Origin: Deinococcus roseus
Lineage (GTDB): Bacteria; Deinococcota; Deinococci; Deinococcales; Deinococcaceae
NCBI RefSeq assembly: GCF_014646895.1
Contig: NZ_BMOD01000009.1
Span: forward strand, 117,531 to 181,530
Direction of reading: 5' to 3'
DNA length: 64,000 nucleotides
Part shown: positions 31,947-40,050 of the stretch, piece by piece
How the letters are laid out: every line of letters begins with the position of its first letter
Numbering within the stretch: position 1 is the stretch's first letter
Notes under the pieces: generated by a model
What the model was told of the DNA's origin: nothing
Database searches by the model: none
The model's input: the letters and a program-made list of their open reading frames with translations, nothing else
Translations under genes and position numbers: made by a program

Positions 31947-33098
31947 TCAGACCTGCCCTCGGCCCTCGGCCCTCGGCTCTCGGCCTTCCGAATCTCCACC
32001 CTCCCGCACCAATACCTCCACCTTCGGAACCTGCCCCTTGTGACACACCCCTTCAGACTGGATCTGGTTGCGGCCCTGCGCTTTGGCGTGATAGAGGAGT
32101 TCATCGGCCAGTTCCATCACGGCCTGCAGGGTGGTGAGGGGATGCAGAACCACCAGACCCCCACTGACCGTAACCTGCCGGGGCACCGGATACAGGTGGC
32201 TTTCGATGGTCAGGCGGATGCGTTCGGCTATGCTTTCGGCCTGGTTGCCCATGGTGTTTCTGAGGACCACCAGAAACTCCTCACCTCCCATGCGGTAAAT
32301 GCGGTCATATGCGCGGGTGGCACTTTTCAGGAGGGCAGCGCTTTGCTTCAACACCTCATCTCCCATGCTGTGACCATAGGTGTCATTGACCTTTTTGAAG
32401 TGGTCCAGGTCCAGCACCAGAAAAGCGTCTCCAGCTTCAAAGAGGGGTCTGTCCAGCTCGAACTGCCTGCGGTTGAGGAGTCCGGTGAGGGGGTCCATCA
32501 GGGATTCTTTCTGCAGGTGCTCGGTGGCCTGCAGGTACTTCATGCGGGAACGCACGATGCGGGCGGCCCCCCAGAACCCCAGCACGTTGGCAACGTAATA
32601 CCAGGGAAAAGCCCAGAGGAACAGGTTTTGTTCTGCCGGGGTGGCTCCGGCAACCCCCAGACCACTGACCAGAAAAGCCAGCAACGGGGCTTGCCGGTAA
32701 GCACGGGCAGGCACCACATCGGTCTTGAAGGACAGGCGGATCAGGGCCACCGTCATCAGGCTGAGGCCAATGGAGGTCATGACAGGCAGAATGGGCTGGT
32801 CTGCAAAAAACACAGCACGGACCATCAGCAGGGGAAAGGTGGCCAGCAGACCATAACTGAGGCCATACCTGAGGGTGACCAGCAGCAGGGGCACCAGACG
32901 CAGGTCAATCAGGCTGTGCTGGGTGTCAATGCCGTGGTACATCAGCAAAATGGAGCCAGTGGACGCAAATGCCGTGCGAAACAACAGCACAGAAACGCGC
33001 TTCTCGGGCCGCCAGTCGGTGTAGGTCAGGCTGAGCAGGTAGCCCAGCGCAATCACCATGCAGATGTTGATGAACAGCGAATCCAGAACGGAAAGCAT
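31947..33098 (-). CDS. Membrane diguanylate cyclase (5TM sensor + GGDEF)
   Basis: A 383-residue protein. Residues 1-185 carry about six hydrophobic segments of the 5TMR_LYT type. The GGDEF domain follows (DPLTGLLNRR near 202, active-site GGEEF at 271-275). The inhibitory I-site RxxD is present at 262-265, five residues before. It should make cyclic-di-GMP and be product-inhibited. AAGGAGG precedes the ATG at 33098; an extension to 33149 is unlikely. The last about 15 residues are encoded by the heptamer repeat and probably add nothing to the fold. Confidence 0.92.
   Translation of the reverse strand: MLSVLDSLFINICMVIALGYLLSLTYTDWRPEKRVSVLLFRTAFASTGSILLMYHGIDTQHSLIDLRLVPLLLVTLRYGLSYGLLATFPLLMVRAVFFADQPILPVMTSIGLSLMTVALIRLSFKTDVVPARAYRQAPLLAFLVSGLGVAGATPAEQNLFLWAFPWYYVANVLGFWGAARIVRSRMKYLQATEHLQKESLMDPLTGLLNRRQFELDRPLFEAGDAFLVLDLDHFKKVNDTYGHSMGDEVLKQSAALLKSATRAYDRIYRMGGEEFLVVLRNTMGNQAESIAERIRLTIESHLYPVPRQVTVSGGLVVLHPLTTLQAVMELADELLYHAKAQGRNQIQSEGVCHKGQVPKVEVLVREGGDSEGREPRAEGRGQV
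31955..31985. repeat. Heptamer repeat forming the C-terminus of the diguanylate cyclase
   Basis: Three GCCCTCG units and one GCTCTCG unit (plus strand) overlap the last codons of the 31947-33098 gene. The minus-strand reading gives the tail EGREPRAEGRGQV. Confidence 0.92.
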
Positions 33099-33356
33099 TC
33101 CCCCTCCTTTCCCCTCAAAACAACAGGCAGCACCCCAGGACCACACCACAGCGCAGCAGTGAGGTCAGTCTAAGTTCCTGGTTCAAACAGAATTCTGAAA
33201 GCTGTGTTGCAGGGCACATTCGCAGCAAAGACCCCATCAGACAGCCCCAGAACTGGCAACCATGCTGCAATCACGGCCTTCCTTTTATCCTGAAAACATC
33301 CAGGGCAGCACTGCACCATTCATACGTTCTGCTGGCCTTGCAAGGAGATTTCATCC

Positions 33357-34817
33357 ATGTTTCAGCACCTCAAAACCTCAAAAAAACCATCCATCCGAAT
33401 CCTGTCCCTCCTGGTTTCCTGTGGCCTGATGGGGCCTGCTCTGGCTGCAAACCCCATCCCTGAACCGCTCATTGCAGAATGGCTGTCTGGTGAAGCCTAT
33501 CCAGCAGAGTACTTTGACATTGCCAGCACAGATTTCAGAAAAGCCAGCACCGGAGCCTCCCGCCTGCTGATTCGCAAAGACGGCACCTATGAGCGGGCCG
33601 AACTGCGCACCGGGGCCACTCCCGGATACTTTGGCAGCCTGCTGATCGCCTGTGAGACCATCGATCTGGTCTGGGAAAAAGGCACCGCATCTGTCAAAGG
33701 CAACCAGATCCTGCTGCATCCCACCAGCAGCAAAAGCAAAACTGGAGCCACCCCTTTCCAGCACAACAACGGTTGCATGGTGTTTGCAGGCATTGAGAGC
33801 ACCCGCACCCCCGCAGACCGCACCCTGCAATACACCGTGCAGGGAGGCAGCCTGAGACTCACCTCGGGAGAAACCACCTCCAACTTCAACACCCGTGCTC
33901 CTGCAGTCCAGAACACAACCCAGAACACGGCTCAAAACAGCACCCAGAGCAAACTTTCTGCACAACTGCAAGGCGAATGGTACAGCGGCACCATCTCTCC
34001 GATGGAGTATTACAACTCCGTCACAGGGCTGTGGACCCATGCCAGTGGCACCAGCACCCTGCTCAAAATGAATGCAGATGGCAGTTACACAAAGACGGGC
34101 CTGCTGGTGATCACCACTTTTTCCTGCACCTCCAAAGTCTTTGTGCAGGAGGAGGGGAAAGTCGTGGAGTCCGGGGAAAAACTCACCTTCACCCCCAGCA
34201 AGAGCCTGTCTCAGGGGTACACCTGCAGTCCGTCCAACAGCTATGAGCAGCGCGACACCGCCAAACCCAGCACGGTCACCTTCAGCCTTGAGAACCCGGG
34301 GAGTGCAAAAACCGTCCTCAGTCTGGGGAATGAAAACGGCGTGACCCGTTTCAACCGCTCTGAAACCTCTGCACCCACCAATGGCACAGCCAACACAGGC
34401 AACACCTCCAATTCTGCGCCGCTTAGCCAGAACGCCCAGGCCACAAAAACCGAGGTCAAACCCCAGATCAAACCCATCCGCACCGATGGCAGCGGCAACT
34501 GGAAAGCCATCCTGAGGGCAGGCAGTGAATCCATGGAAGTCACCTTGACCCTGGATGAAGATGACCGGGGCCTGGCAGGCACCATCTTCATGGGCAACGA
34601 TTACGTGGGTTATGTTCGCGGAGACCGCAACACTGGCACCCTGCAACTGGTCCTGAACGATGACGATGAAACCACCTTCAATGCCACCGGCACCTTCGAG
34701 CAGCACCCTGAAAACCTGAGGTACCCCATTGACCGCTTTTTCGGGGAATTCTCTGCCACCAATCTGAGTGGAGAACAGCTGGGCACTGGAACCCTGGAAT
34801 TGCTGCGCCCTGAGTGA
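33357..34817 (+). CDS. Secreted protein with internal duplication
   Basis: A 486-residue exported protein: basic start, hydrophobic segment, then AxA-type cleavage (GPALAAN near 25-32). Two homologous modules follow. Module 1 (about 38-180) begins LIAEWLSGEAYPAEYFD. Module 2 (about 205-340) begins LQGEWYSGTISPMEYYN. Both continue with ASTG/ASGT-S-LL, a DGxYxxxxL turn, a conserved Cys and an xxEGxVxxxGxxL strand, like a lipocalin-type barrel. A third C-terminal module (about 385-486) starts GNWKAIL. AAGGAG serves the ATG. No known family is recognised. Confidence 0.85.
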   Translation: MFQHLKTSKKPSIRILSLLVSCGLMGPALAANPIPEPLIAEWLSGEAYPAEYFDIASTDFRKASTGASRLLIRKDGTYERAELRTGATPGYFGSLLIACETIDLVWEKGTASVKGNQILLHPTSSKSKTGATPFQHNNGCMVFAGIESTRTPADRTLQYTVQGGSLRLTSGETTSNFNTRAPAVQNTTQNTAQNSTQSKLSAQLQGEWYSGTISPMEYYNSVTGLWTHASGTSTLLKMNADGSYTKTGLLVITTFSCTSKVFVQEEGKVVESGEKLTFTPSKSLSQGYTCSPSNSYEQRDTAKPSTVTFSLENPGSAKTVLSLGNENGVTRFNRSETSAPTNGTANTGNTSNSAPLSQNAQATKTEVKPQIKPIRTDGSGNWKAILRAGSESMEVTLTLDEDDRGLAGTIFMGNDYVGYVRGDRNTGTLQLVLNDDDETTFNATGTFEQHPENLRYPIDRFFGEFSATNLSGEQLGTGTLELLRPE

Positions 34818-34870
34818 TCCCAGCAAGACCTGCTCCCGAAAAACCAGAACCCTGTGAACCCTCTGATGCA

Positions 34871-34908
34871 ATCTCTACACAGCCTTCAAAAGACGTGTAG
34901 AGATTTTG
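34871..34908 (+). terminator. Terminator of the duplicated secreted-protein gene
   Basis: ATCTCTACAC (34871-34880) pairs with GTGTAGAGAT (34895-34904), followed by TTTG. Ten perfect base pairs, with a short T tract. Confidence 0.7.
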
Positions 34909-34978
34909 TAGATGTCTCGCTGTCAAGCTGAACACAACCAAGACAGCACGGACAAATCGGGCTGTTCGGAGGAAAACC

Positions 34979-35755
34979 ATGCATGCAAAAATGTTCACCC
35001 TGACCGTCCTTTCCATCTTCGCCCTCAGTGCCTGCAGCGTGCAGGTGCCTGAAGAACTGAAAATCCGGCCCCAGGTGGCCGTGGTCAAAACCGATCACCT
35101 GACCTGGGCCAGCGATCTGCTGACCCGCATCACCTCTGCCAACACCGATTACGTGCACGGCACACCCAATGTGACCTGGTATGACGCCAATGTGGCAGGA
35201 AGCGTCACCCAGAGCTACACCGATTGCAGTGGGCTTTTTGGAGAACTGCTGAAAAAGGCCTACAACGCAGACCTGAAAACCTGGTTCGGCAAGAGCCGTC
35301 CCACTGCAGCAGATGTCTTCAACACCATTGATGCCCAGACCCACTTCCTGAAGGTGGGCAAGGCCACCGACCTGCAGGCCGGAGATGTCATCGCCATGAA
35401 ATACCTGGACCCTGATGCCACCGCCACCGGGCACGTGATGGTGGTTGCAGCAGCCCCCACCCTGTTCCAGAACGCAGACCAGACCAATCCCCTGCCCAAC
35501 CCCTCCGAACTCAGCAATTACGAGGAGTACCTGGTGAAGGTGATTGATTCTTCCAGCGCTTACCACGGCACCCAGGACACCCGTTACAACAGCACCAGCA
35601 AGACCGCCTATCCCGGTGCAGGCAGCGGTTACTTTCGCCTGTATGCCAGCAAGACCGACAAGAGCATTCTGGGTTACACCTGGAGCAACTCCAAGAACTC
35701 TGATTTTTACGGTCCCAGCGTGCGGCCATTGCTGGTGGGACGGGTGATGCTTTAA
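34979..35755 (+). CDS. NlpC/P60-like lipoprotein
   Basis: A 258-residue lipoprotein: signal MHAKMFTLTVLSIFALSAC with lipobox LSAC (C19). GGAGGA precedes the ATG. The body has the papain-like arrangement of NlpC/P60 or CHAP enzymes: YTDCSGLFGELLKKAY (candidate catalytic Cys near 83), LQAGDVIAMKYLDP (near 130) and GHVMVVAAAP (candidate His near 146). Such enzymes cleave peptidoglycan stem peptides, but the divergence is large, so the activity is inferred. It stands alone between two terminators. Confidence 0.75.
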   Translation: MHAKMFTLTVLSIFALSACSVQVPEELKIRPQVAVVKTDHLTWASDLLTRITSANTDYVHGTPNVTWYDANVAGSVTQSYTDCSGLFGELLKKAYNADLKTWFGKSRPTAADVFNTIDAQTHFLKVGKATDLQAGDVIAMKYLDPDATATGHVMVVAAAPTLFQNADQTNPLPNPSELSNYEEYLVKVIDSSSAYHGTQDTRYNSTSKTAYPGAGSGYFRLYASKTDKSILGYTWSNSKNSDFYGPSVRPLLVGRVML

Positions 35756-35795
35756 AAGCGATCAGCAGTCAGCATAAACACTGACTTTGAACCAG

Positions 35796-35829
35796 AAAAC
35801 CAGAGCCGGATTTCCCCGCTCTGGTTTTT
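35796..35829. terminator. Bidirectional rho-independent terminator
   Basis: AAAACCAGAGC / GCTCTGGTTTT (35796-35806, 35818-35828) with T residues on the plus side and A/T symmetry on the minus side. It serves both the lipoprotein gene and the convergent flavin reductase gene. Confidence 0.9.
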
Positions 35830-35850
35830 CTGTTCTGTGGCTGGAAAACT

Positions 35851-36402
35851 TTATCCCTGTCTGTGAAAAAACGCCTGGGCCTGCTCAAGTGCAGCAGTGT
35901 CCCTCTGCACATCTCCCGGTCTGGACCCCCATCCGATCAATGCGCCCTGATACTGCATCTTCATGTACTCCGCAGAAAGCCTGAGGGATTCGGTGAGGGG
36001 CTCCACCTCTTCTTTTTTTCCAGTGTGGGTGGTGATGGCGTACAGTTTCTTCCCGGTCATGCGGTCCCGAAAATGGACATCGGGGAGGCGCAGCCAGGCA
36101 CTCCATTCGTCCAGGTAGCGTTTGGCGAGGGTGGGCAGGCTGTACCAGTACAGGGGAGCCACAACCACCAGATCCGTGGCCTCTAAAGTGGCGTCCAGCA
36201 GCACTTTGGCATGGCCTTCTGGCGCAGGATAGCTCTGGCCGTTGTGCCTGAGGTCTTCAAAGGATGGGAGGGGATGGTCTGCCAGATGCAGCCAGGTCTG
36301 CTTTACTCCTGCAGGAAGGTGTGCTGCAGCAGCACGGGCCAGTTGCTCTGAGTTGCCGTCTTTTCTGGAACTGGCCAGCAAAAAAAGGGAATGGGGTTGC
36401 AA
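35851..36402 (-). CDS. NADPH-dependent FMN reductase-like flavodoxin-fold protein
   Basis: 183 residues from a TTG at 36402. GGAAAGAGG sits just before this TTG, and the core fold starts immediately after (LFLLASSRKDGNSEQLA, the phosphate-binding loop). A further TTG at 36465 would add 21 residues. LVVVAPLYWYSLPTLAKRYLDEW (near 79-101) is the family's flavin/dimer motif, and YAITTHTGKKEE follows. These proteins reduce FMN, quinones or azo compounds with NAD(P)H. Confidence 0.85.
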   Translation of the reverse strand: MQPHSLFLLASSRKDGNSEQLARAAAAHLPAGVKQTWLHLADHPLPSFEDLRHNGQSYPAPEGHAKVLLDATLEATDLVVVAPLYWYSLPTLAKRYLDEWSAWLRLPDVHFRDRMTGKKLYAITTHTGKKEEVEPLTESLRLSAEYMKMQYQGALIGWGSRPGDVQRDTAALEQAQAFFHRQG

Positions 36403-36708
36403 AATGGTCCTCTTTCCAGACTTTGCAAGATGGAATGCAGTAGGTCTAGCTGAAATCTTATGCAATCCTGCAGGGGCAACAGTAAAAAATGAACGCTGTT
36501 CCAGAAGGAGAACAAAGTCCAGTTCTGGAATGGGTTTTATGCACCTCCTGCCTCAGCTGAAGGATCAAGTTCACTGCTTTGTTGCTGAAGTGGAATCCTT
36601 TAAAATGAAGGCACATCAACCCCATCCACCATTCCTTCAGGCTTGATCCACAGCCTCTCCCGTTTTGATCTCCTTTGATCTTGAAAATGTGATCTCGAAA
36701 GGACCCCC
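36403..36708. other. Divergent intergenic region (306 bp)
   Basis: It holds the start regions of the flavin reductase (minus) and the GH32 gene (plus). A candidate GH32 promoter is annotated separately; nothing else is recognised. Confidence 0.5.
36579..36606 (+). promoter_or_regulatory. Candidate promoter of GH32 gene
   Basis: TTGTTG (36579-36584), a 16-bp spacer and TAAAAT (36601-36606), giving a leader of about 95 nt before 36709. Confidence 0.4.
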
Positions 36709-38151
36709 ATGACCCAGCATCCTTCTTTCCGAGAGCCTTTCCGACCCCAATTTCATTACTCTCCTGCCCGGAACTGGATCAATGACCCCAACGGATTGTT
36801 TTTTTACCAGGGGGAATACCACATTTTTTACCAGTACAACCCTTTCGGGAATGAATGGGGGAACATGAGCTGGGGACACGCCATTTCCAGAGACATGGTG
36901 CACTGGGAGGAACTTCCTGTGGCCATTGAAGACGATGGCGATGTGATGATCTTCTCTGGAAGTGCCGTGGTGGACCACCAGAACACTTCGGGTTTTGGAA
37001 GTGATGATTCTGGGGCAGAAAACCCTCCCCTGGTCGCCATATACACCGGACACCAGCGGGTCGGATACAACCAGTCCCAGTATCTGGCGTATTCATTGGA
37101 CAGAGGACGCACCTGGACCAAATATGGCAAACGGGTGCTGGACGTGGGCATGACCGCTTTCCGGGACCCCAAAGTGTTCTGGCACGACGCAAGCCAGCAG
37201 TGGATCATGGTGCTGGCCCTTCCAGACGATCACAAAGCTGCTTTTTATGGCTCTTCTGACCTGAAGAACTGGACTTTGCTCAGCCATTTTGGGCCTGCAG
37301 GCCACACCGGGGGCATCTGGGAGGTTCCGGAGCTCTTTGAACTGCCCACACCAGAGGGAGACACCCGCTGGGTGCTGAAACTGGACCTCAACCCAGGAGG
37401 ACCGCATGGCGGGTCTGGATGCCAGTACTGGGTGGGTCATTTCGATGGCACCACATTTGAGGCGCAGCAGGAGGCCAGATGGGTGGACCATGGCAAGGAC
37501 TTCTACGCTGCCCTCAGTTTCTCCAACCTGGAGGGGCGCAGAATCTGGCTGGCCTGGATGAACAACTGGGAGTACTCCAGAGACATCCCCAGAGAGGTCT
37601 TCAACGGGCACATGTCCATTCCCAGGGTGCTGTCTTTGCAACGGGATGCAGAAGGACTGGCCCTGGTTCAGACCCCCATCCCTGAACTGGAAGTGTTGAG
37701 GGGTGAGCCCACCGTCCTGTCTGCCCTTCCCCTGACAGAACAGGCCACCCTGCTTCACCAGACCCAGCAAACCACATTGGAAATCGAGCTGGAACTGGAA
37801 ATGCTGGATGCTGCAGAAACCGGCCTGAAATTTGTTTTTGGAGGTCAGGAAGAAGTGACCCTGATCTGGCAAAAAGACACCTCTGAACTGCTTCTGCAAC
37901 GCAACAGCAAAACCGAAGCAGCAGGATTCAATGGTGCTCATACAGCAGTTTTAAACGCAACCAAAGAAACCCTGAACCTGCGCATTTTTCTGGACTGGTC
38001 TTCCATCGAGGTCTTTGCAGAAGGTGGCAAAACCGTGATCTCGGATCTGGTTTATCCATCGTCCCATGACCTGAAAATCAGCGGGTTGGCACAATCTGGT
38101 TCAGCCCAGATTCGGCATTTCAAACTCTGGCCCCTCAGGGCTTACCGATGA
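36709..38151 (+). CDS. GH32 beta-fructofuranosidase / levanase
   Basis: A 480-residue GH32 enzyme without signal peptide. Catalytic motifs: WINDPNG (nucleophile D26, near 23-29), FRDP (stabiliser, near 150-153) and EVPEL (acid/base E near 205). A C-terminal beta-sandwich ends with IFLDWSSIEVFAEGG, the family hallmark. It hydrolyses sucrose, inulin or levan-type fructosides, presumably intracellularly after uptake. AAAGGA precedes the ATG. Its stop overlaps the acetyltransferase start as ATGA. Confidence 0.93.
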   Translation: MTQHPSFREPFRPQFHYSPARNWINDPNGLFFYQGEYHIFYQYNPFGNEWGNMSWGHAISRDMVHWEELPVAIEDDGDVMIFSGSAVVDHQNTSGFGSDDSGAENPPLVAIYTGHQRVGYNQSQYLAYSLDRGRTWTKYGKRVLDVGMTAFRDPKVFWHDASQQWIMVLALPDDHKAAFYGSSDLKNWTLLSHFGPAGHTGGIWEVPELFELPTPEGDTRWVLKLDLNPGGPHGGSGCQYWVGHFDGTTFEAQQEARWVDHGKDFYAALSFSNLEGRRIWLAWMNNWEYSRDIPREVFNGHMSIPRVLSLQRDAEGLALVQTPIPELEVLRGEPTVLSALPLTEQATLLHQTQQTTLEIELELEMLDAAETGLKFVFGGQEEVTLIWQKDTSELLLQRNSKTEAAGFNGAHTAVLNATKETLNLRIFLDWSSIEVFAEGGKTVISDLVYPSSHDLKISGLAQSGSAQIRHFKLWPLRAYR

Positions 38152-38636
38152 CCGAACAGGAAACCCCTAAACTCCTGTTGCGTGATGTCACTTCAGCAGA
38201 TCTGGAGGTGTTTTTCGAGCACCAGAAAGACCCTGAAGCCCGCCAAATGGCCGCTTTCACCCGTCCAGATCCTGAAAACCGGACGGCCTTTGACCAGCAC
38301 TGGCAGCGCATTTTGAACAACCCGGAAAATGAAATTCAGACCATCGAGCATGACGGTCTGGTGGTCGGGCAACTGGGGTCTTTTTTGATGGAGGGCGAAA
38401 GGGAAATCACATACTGGCTGGACCGTACCCACTGGGGAAAAAATCTGGCAACACTGGCCTTGCACCTGTACCTGCAAAAGCAGCACGTGCGACCTCTTTT
38501 TGCACGTGCTGCTTTTGACAATGTGGGTTCCAGGCGGGTGCTGGAAAAATGCGGGTTTCAGGTGGTCGGTGAAGACCTGGGATTTTCAGAGGCCAGAGAT
38601 CAAGAAACCAGAGAATTGATCTTCAGGCTGGATTGA
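38148..38636 (+). CDS. GNAT-family N-acetyltransferase
   Basis: A 162-residue RimJ/RimL-type acetyltransferase: LLLRDVTSADLEVFFEHQKDP at the start, GEREITYWLDRTHWGKNLAT (near 82-101, acetyl-CoA binding) and ARAAFDNVGSRRVLEKCGFQ (near 122-141). Substrate not predictable. Overlap with the GH32 gene shows co-translation, although a functional link is unclear. Confidence 0.88.
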   Translation: MTEQETPKLLLRDVTSADLEVFFEHQKDPEARQMAAFTRPDPENRTAFDQHWQRILNNPENEIQTIEHDGLVVGQLGSFLMEGEREITYWLDRTHWGKNLATLALHLYLQKQHVRPLFARAAFDNVGSRRVLEKCGFQVVGEDLGFSEARDQETRELIFRLD

Positions 38637-38652
38637 CCTGACAGAAGCAGGA

Positions 38653-39087
38653 TCAGCCCTTGAGGGTGTGCTGTTCCAGGGTGGCGTAATCGTCCTGGAA
38701 GTGCATCAATACGCCGCTGAACAGGGTGTCGAAGGTGCTCTGGGGAAACTCGCTGAGGGTGGGGTAAAAGCCCACGTATTCCAGCCACACGTTGCCGTCG
38801 CTGTCCAGGGAACGGCTGAAGGCGCGTTCACGGTTGCGGGAGTTCAGCAGTTGCAGCACTTCCTTCTGGCGGTGCTCGTAGGTTTTCTGGGTCACGCAGG
38901 TGATTTCCAGGCGGCTGGTGTCGTCACCGGTGTCAGCAAGGCTGACCAGAACGGCAGCGTCGCCCATCTCGAATTTCCAGCCCATGCGAATGAAGCGCTG
39001 GCCATTGTTGTCCTGCATTTCCAGGTGGACTTCTTTTTCTTTGAGGTACTTCACAATGGTGTCGATGGTGAGCAAAGCAGTGGTCAT
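38653..39087 (-). CDS. YbjN-domain protein
   Basis: A 144-residue soluble protein. The start at 39087 is set by AGGAG; upstream extension lacks a start site. The fold pattern (TIDTIVKYLKEKEVHLEMQD, a long beta segment, then GFYPTLSEFPQSTFDTLFSG) fits the YbjN/T3SS-chaperone-like family annotated as putative sensory transduction regulator. Function remains unknown. Convergent with the GNAT gene, 16 bp apart. Confidence 0.75.
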   Translation of the reverse strand: MTTALLTIDTIVKYLKEKEVHLEMQDNNGQRFIRMGWKFEMGDAAVLVSLADTGDDTSRLEITCVTQKTYEHRQKEVLQLLNSRNRERAFSRSLDSDGNVWLEYVGFYPTLSEFPQSTFDTLFSGVLMHFQDDYATLEQHTLKG

Positions 39088-39202
39088 GGGGTTTCTCCTG
39101 AGGAAAGTGCATTTTGAATCAACACAGGAACGACGTTGAATGCACACGAGAAGGCTTGCTCTGGCAGAACCAGAGGGTTGAAGGTCAGCTTTGAGCAAAA
39201 GG

Positions 39203-39607
39203 TCAGGTGGCCCGGATGGGTTCTCCACCTTCTTCGGGAATGAGTTCAATCACCACCCTGAAGCCCAGGGCCGTGGCAAACTTCACCAGGGTCTGGATGC
39301 CCAGGGTTTCTCCTGAAGCCTGAATCTGCATCACACGGGGCTGGGAGACACCCACCCTGTTGGCGAGTTCGCGGGTGGAGATGCCGCGCAGTTCACGGGC
39401 TTTCTCGATGAGCTTTCCGGCTTCCCGCAGGGTGATTTCGGTCTGCACGGTCTCCCGCAGTTCTGCAGGGGTCCAGGTGCGCACCTGGGACATCTTGGGA
39501 AAATCGGAAGGCTGGGCCAGGGCAAAGAGGGACATCAGTTCGTCGCTGGGGTTTTCGTCCAGGTCTGCAATGTCCTTGAGGCGCTTCAGGATGTCCTCTG
39601 CGCTCAT
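39203..39607 (-). CDS. XRE-family antitoxin (HigA-like)
   Basis: A 134-residue protein with a charged N-terminal half and a C-terminal helix-turn-helix (ELRGISTRELANRVGVSQPRVMQIQASG, near 73-100). Its ATG overlaps the toxin stop by 4 nt (ATGA). It should neutralise the upstream toxin and repress the operon through the paired GATAAG palindromes at the promoter. Toxin-first order is the HigBA layout. Confidence 0.85.
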   Translation of the reverse strand: MSAEDILKRLKDIADLDENPSDELMSLFALAQPSDFPKMSQVRTWTPAELRETVQTEITLREAGKLIEKARELRGISTRELANRVGVSQPRVMQIQASGETLGIQTLVKFATALGFRVVIELIPEEGGEPIRAT

Positions 39608-39999
39608 GTTGCAACAGCCCTGTCCAGAACATTTCTGCCCTGCAAATCTGCTGAACGCACTGCAGCACAGCCGTTCAGCAGCTTCATGCTGACCCGGTCA
39701 TGGTCGGTGGTTTCTGCATGGACCAGCACCACCTCTTCGGGGTTTCTCCAGTAGAAGTACACCCTGGCGCAGGCTTTCTGGTCTCTGGCCTGGGTGCGCA
39801 GTTCATAAAGGGGAGAACCCTGAATCGGGCGAATGTACCGGCTTCTGGAACCGTTGAGGTACAGATCCTCACACATGGCCAGGCAGGCACTGACCGCTTC
39901 GTGTTTGCTTGCCTCTGCCATCTTGAGCAAATCTTCGATGAGCAGCGGGTGGCCTTTCCGCTGTTGCGGGTGCCGGGCAAGGTAATGGCGAATGGTCAT
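39604..39999 (-). CDS. RelE/HigB-like toxin
   Basis: A 131-residue protein. The central SRYIRPIQGSPLYELRTQARDQKACARVYFYWRNPEEVVLVHAETT matches the HigB/RelE-type pattern (LxGxLYELR, then R-V-Y-F-Y and a hydrophobic VVLVHA strand); key stretch SPLYELRTQ near 61-69. Such toxins cut mRNA on the ribosome. The flanks are longer than usual at both ends, so it is divergent. Predicted leaderless: the -10 ends six bases before the ATG. Confidence 0.78.
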   Translation of the reverse strand: MTIRHYLARHPQQRKGHPLLIEDLLKMAEASKHEAVSACLAMCEDLYLNGSRSRYIRPIQGSPLYELRTQARDQKACARVYFYWRNPEEVVLVHAETTDHDRVSMKLLNGCAAVRSADLQGRNVLDRAVAT

Positions 40000-40001
40000 G
40001 C

Positions 40002-40042
40002 GATAAGATTACTCTTATCAAGGTGATAAGTCAATCCTTATC
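40002..40042 (-). promoter_or_regulatory. Toxin-antitoxin promoter with two palindromic operators
   Basis: Minus-strand TTGACT (40034-40029), a 17-bp spacer, TAATCT (40011-40006), then six bases to the ATG at 39999. Two identical-arm palindromes GATAAG-N6-CTTATC occupy 40002-40019 (over the -10) and 40025-40042 (over the -35), centres 23 bp apart. Ideal for cooperative autorepression. Confidence 0.85.
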
Positions 40043-40050
40043 AGAAAGGT

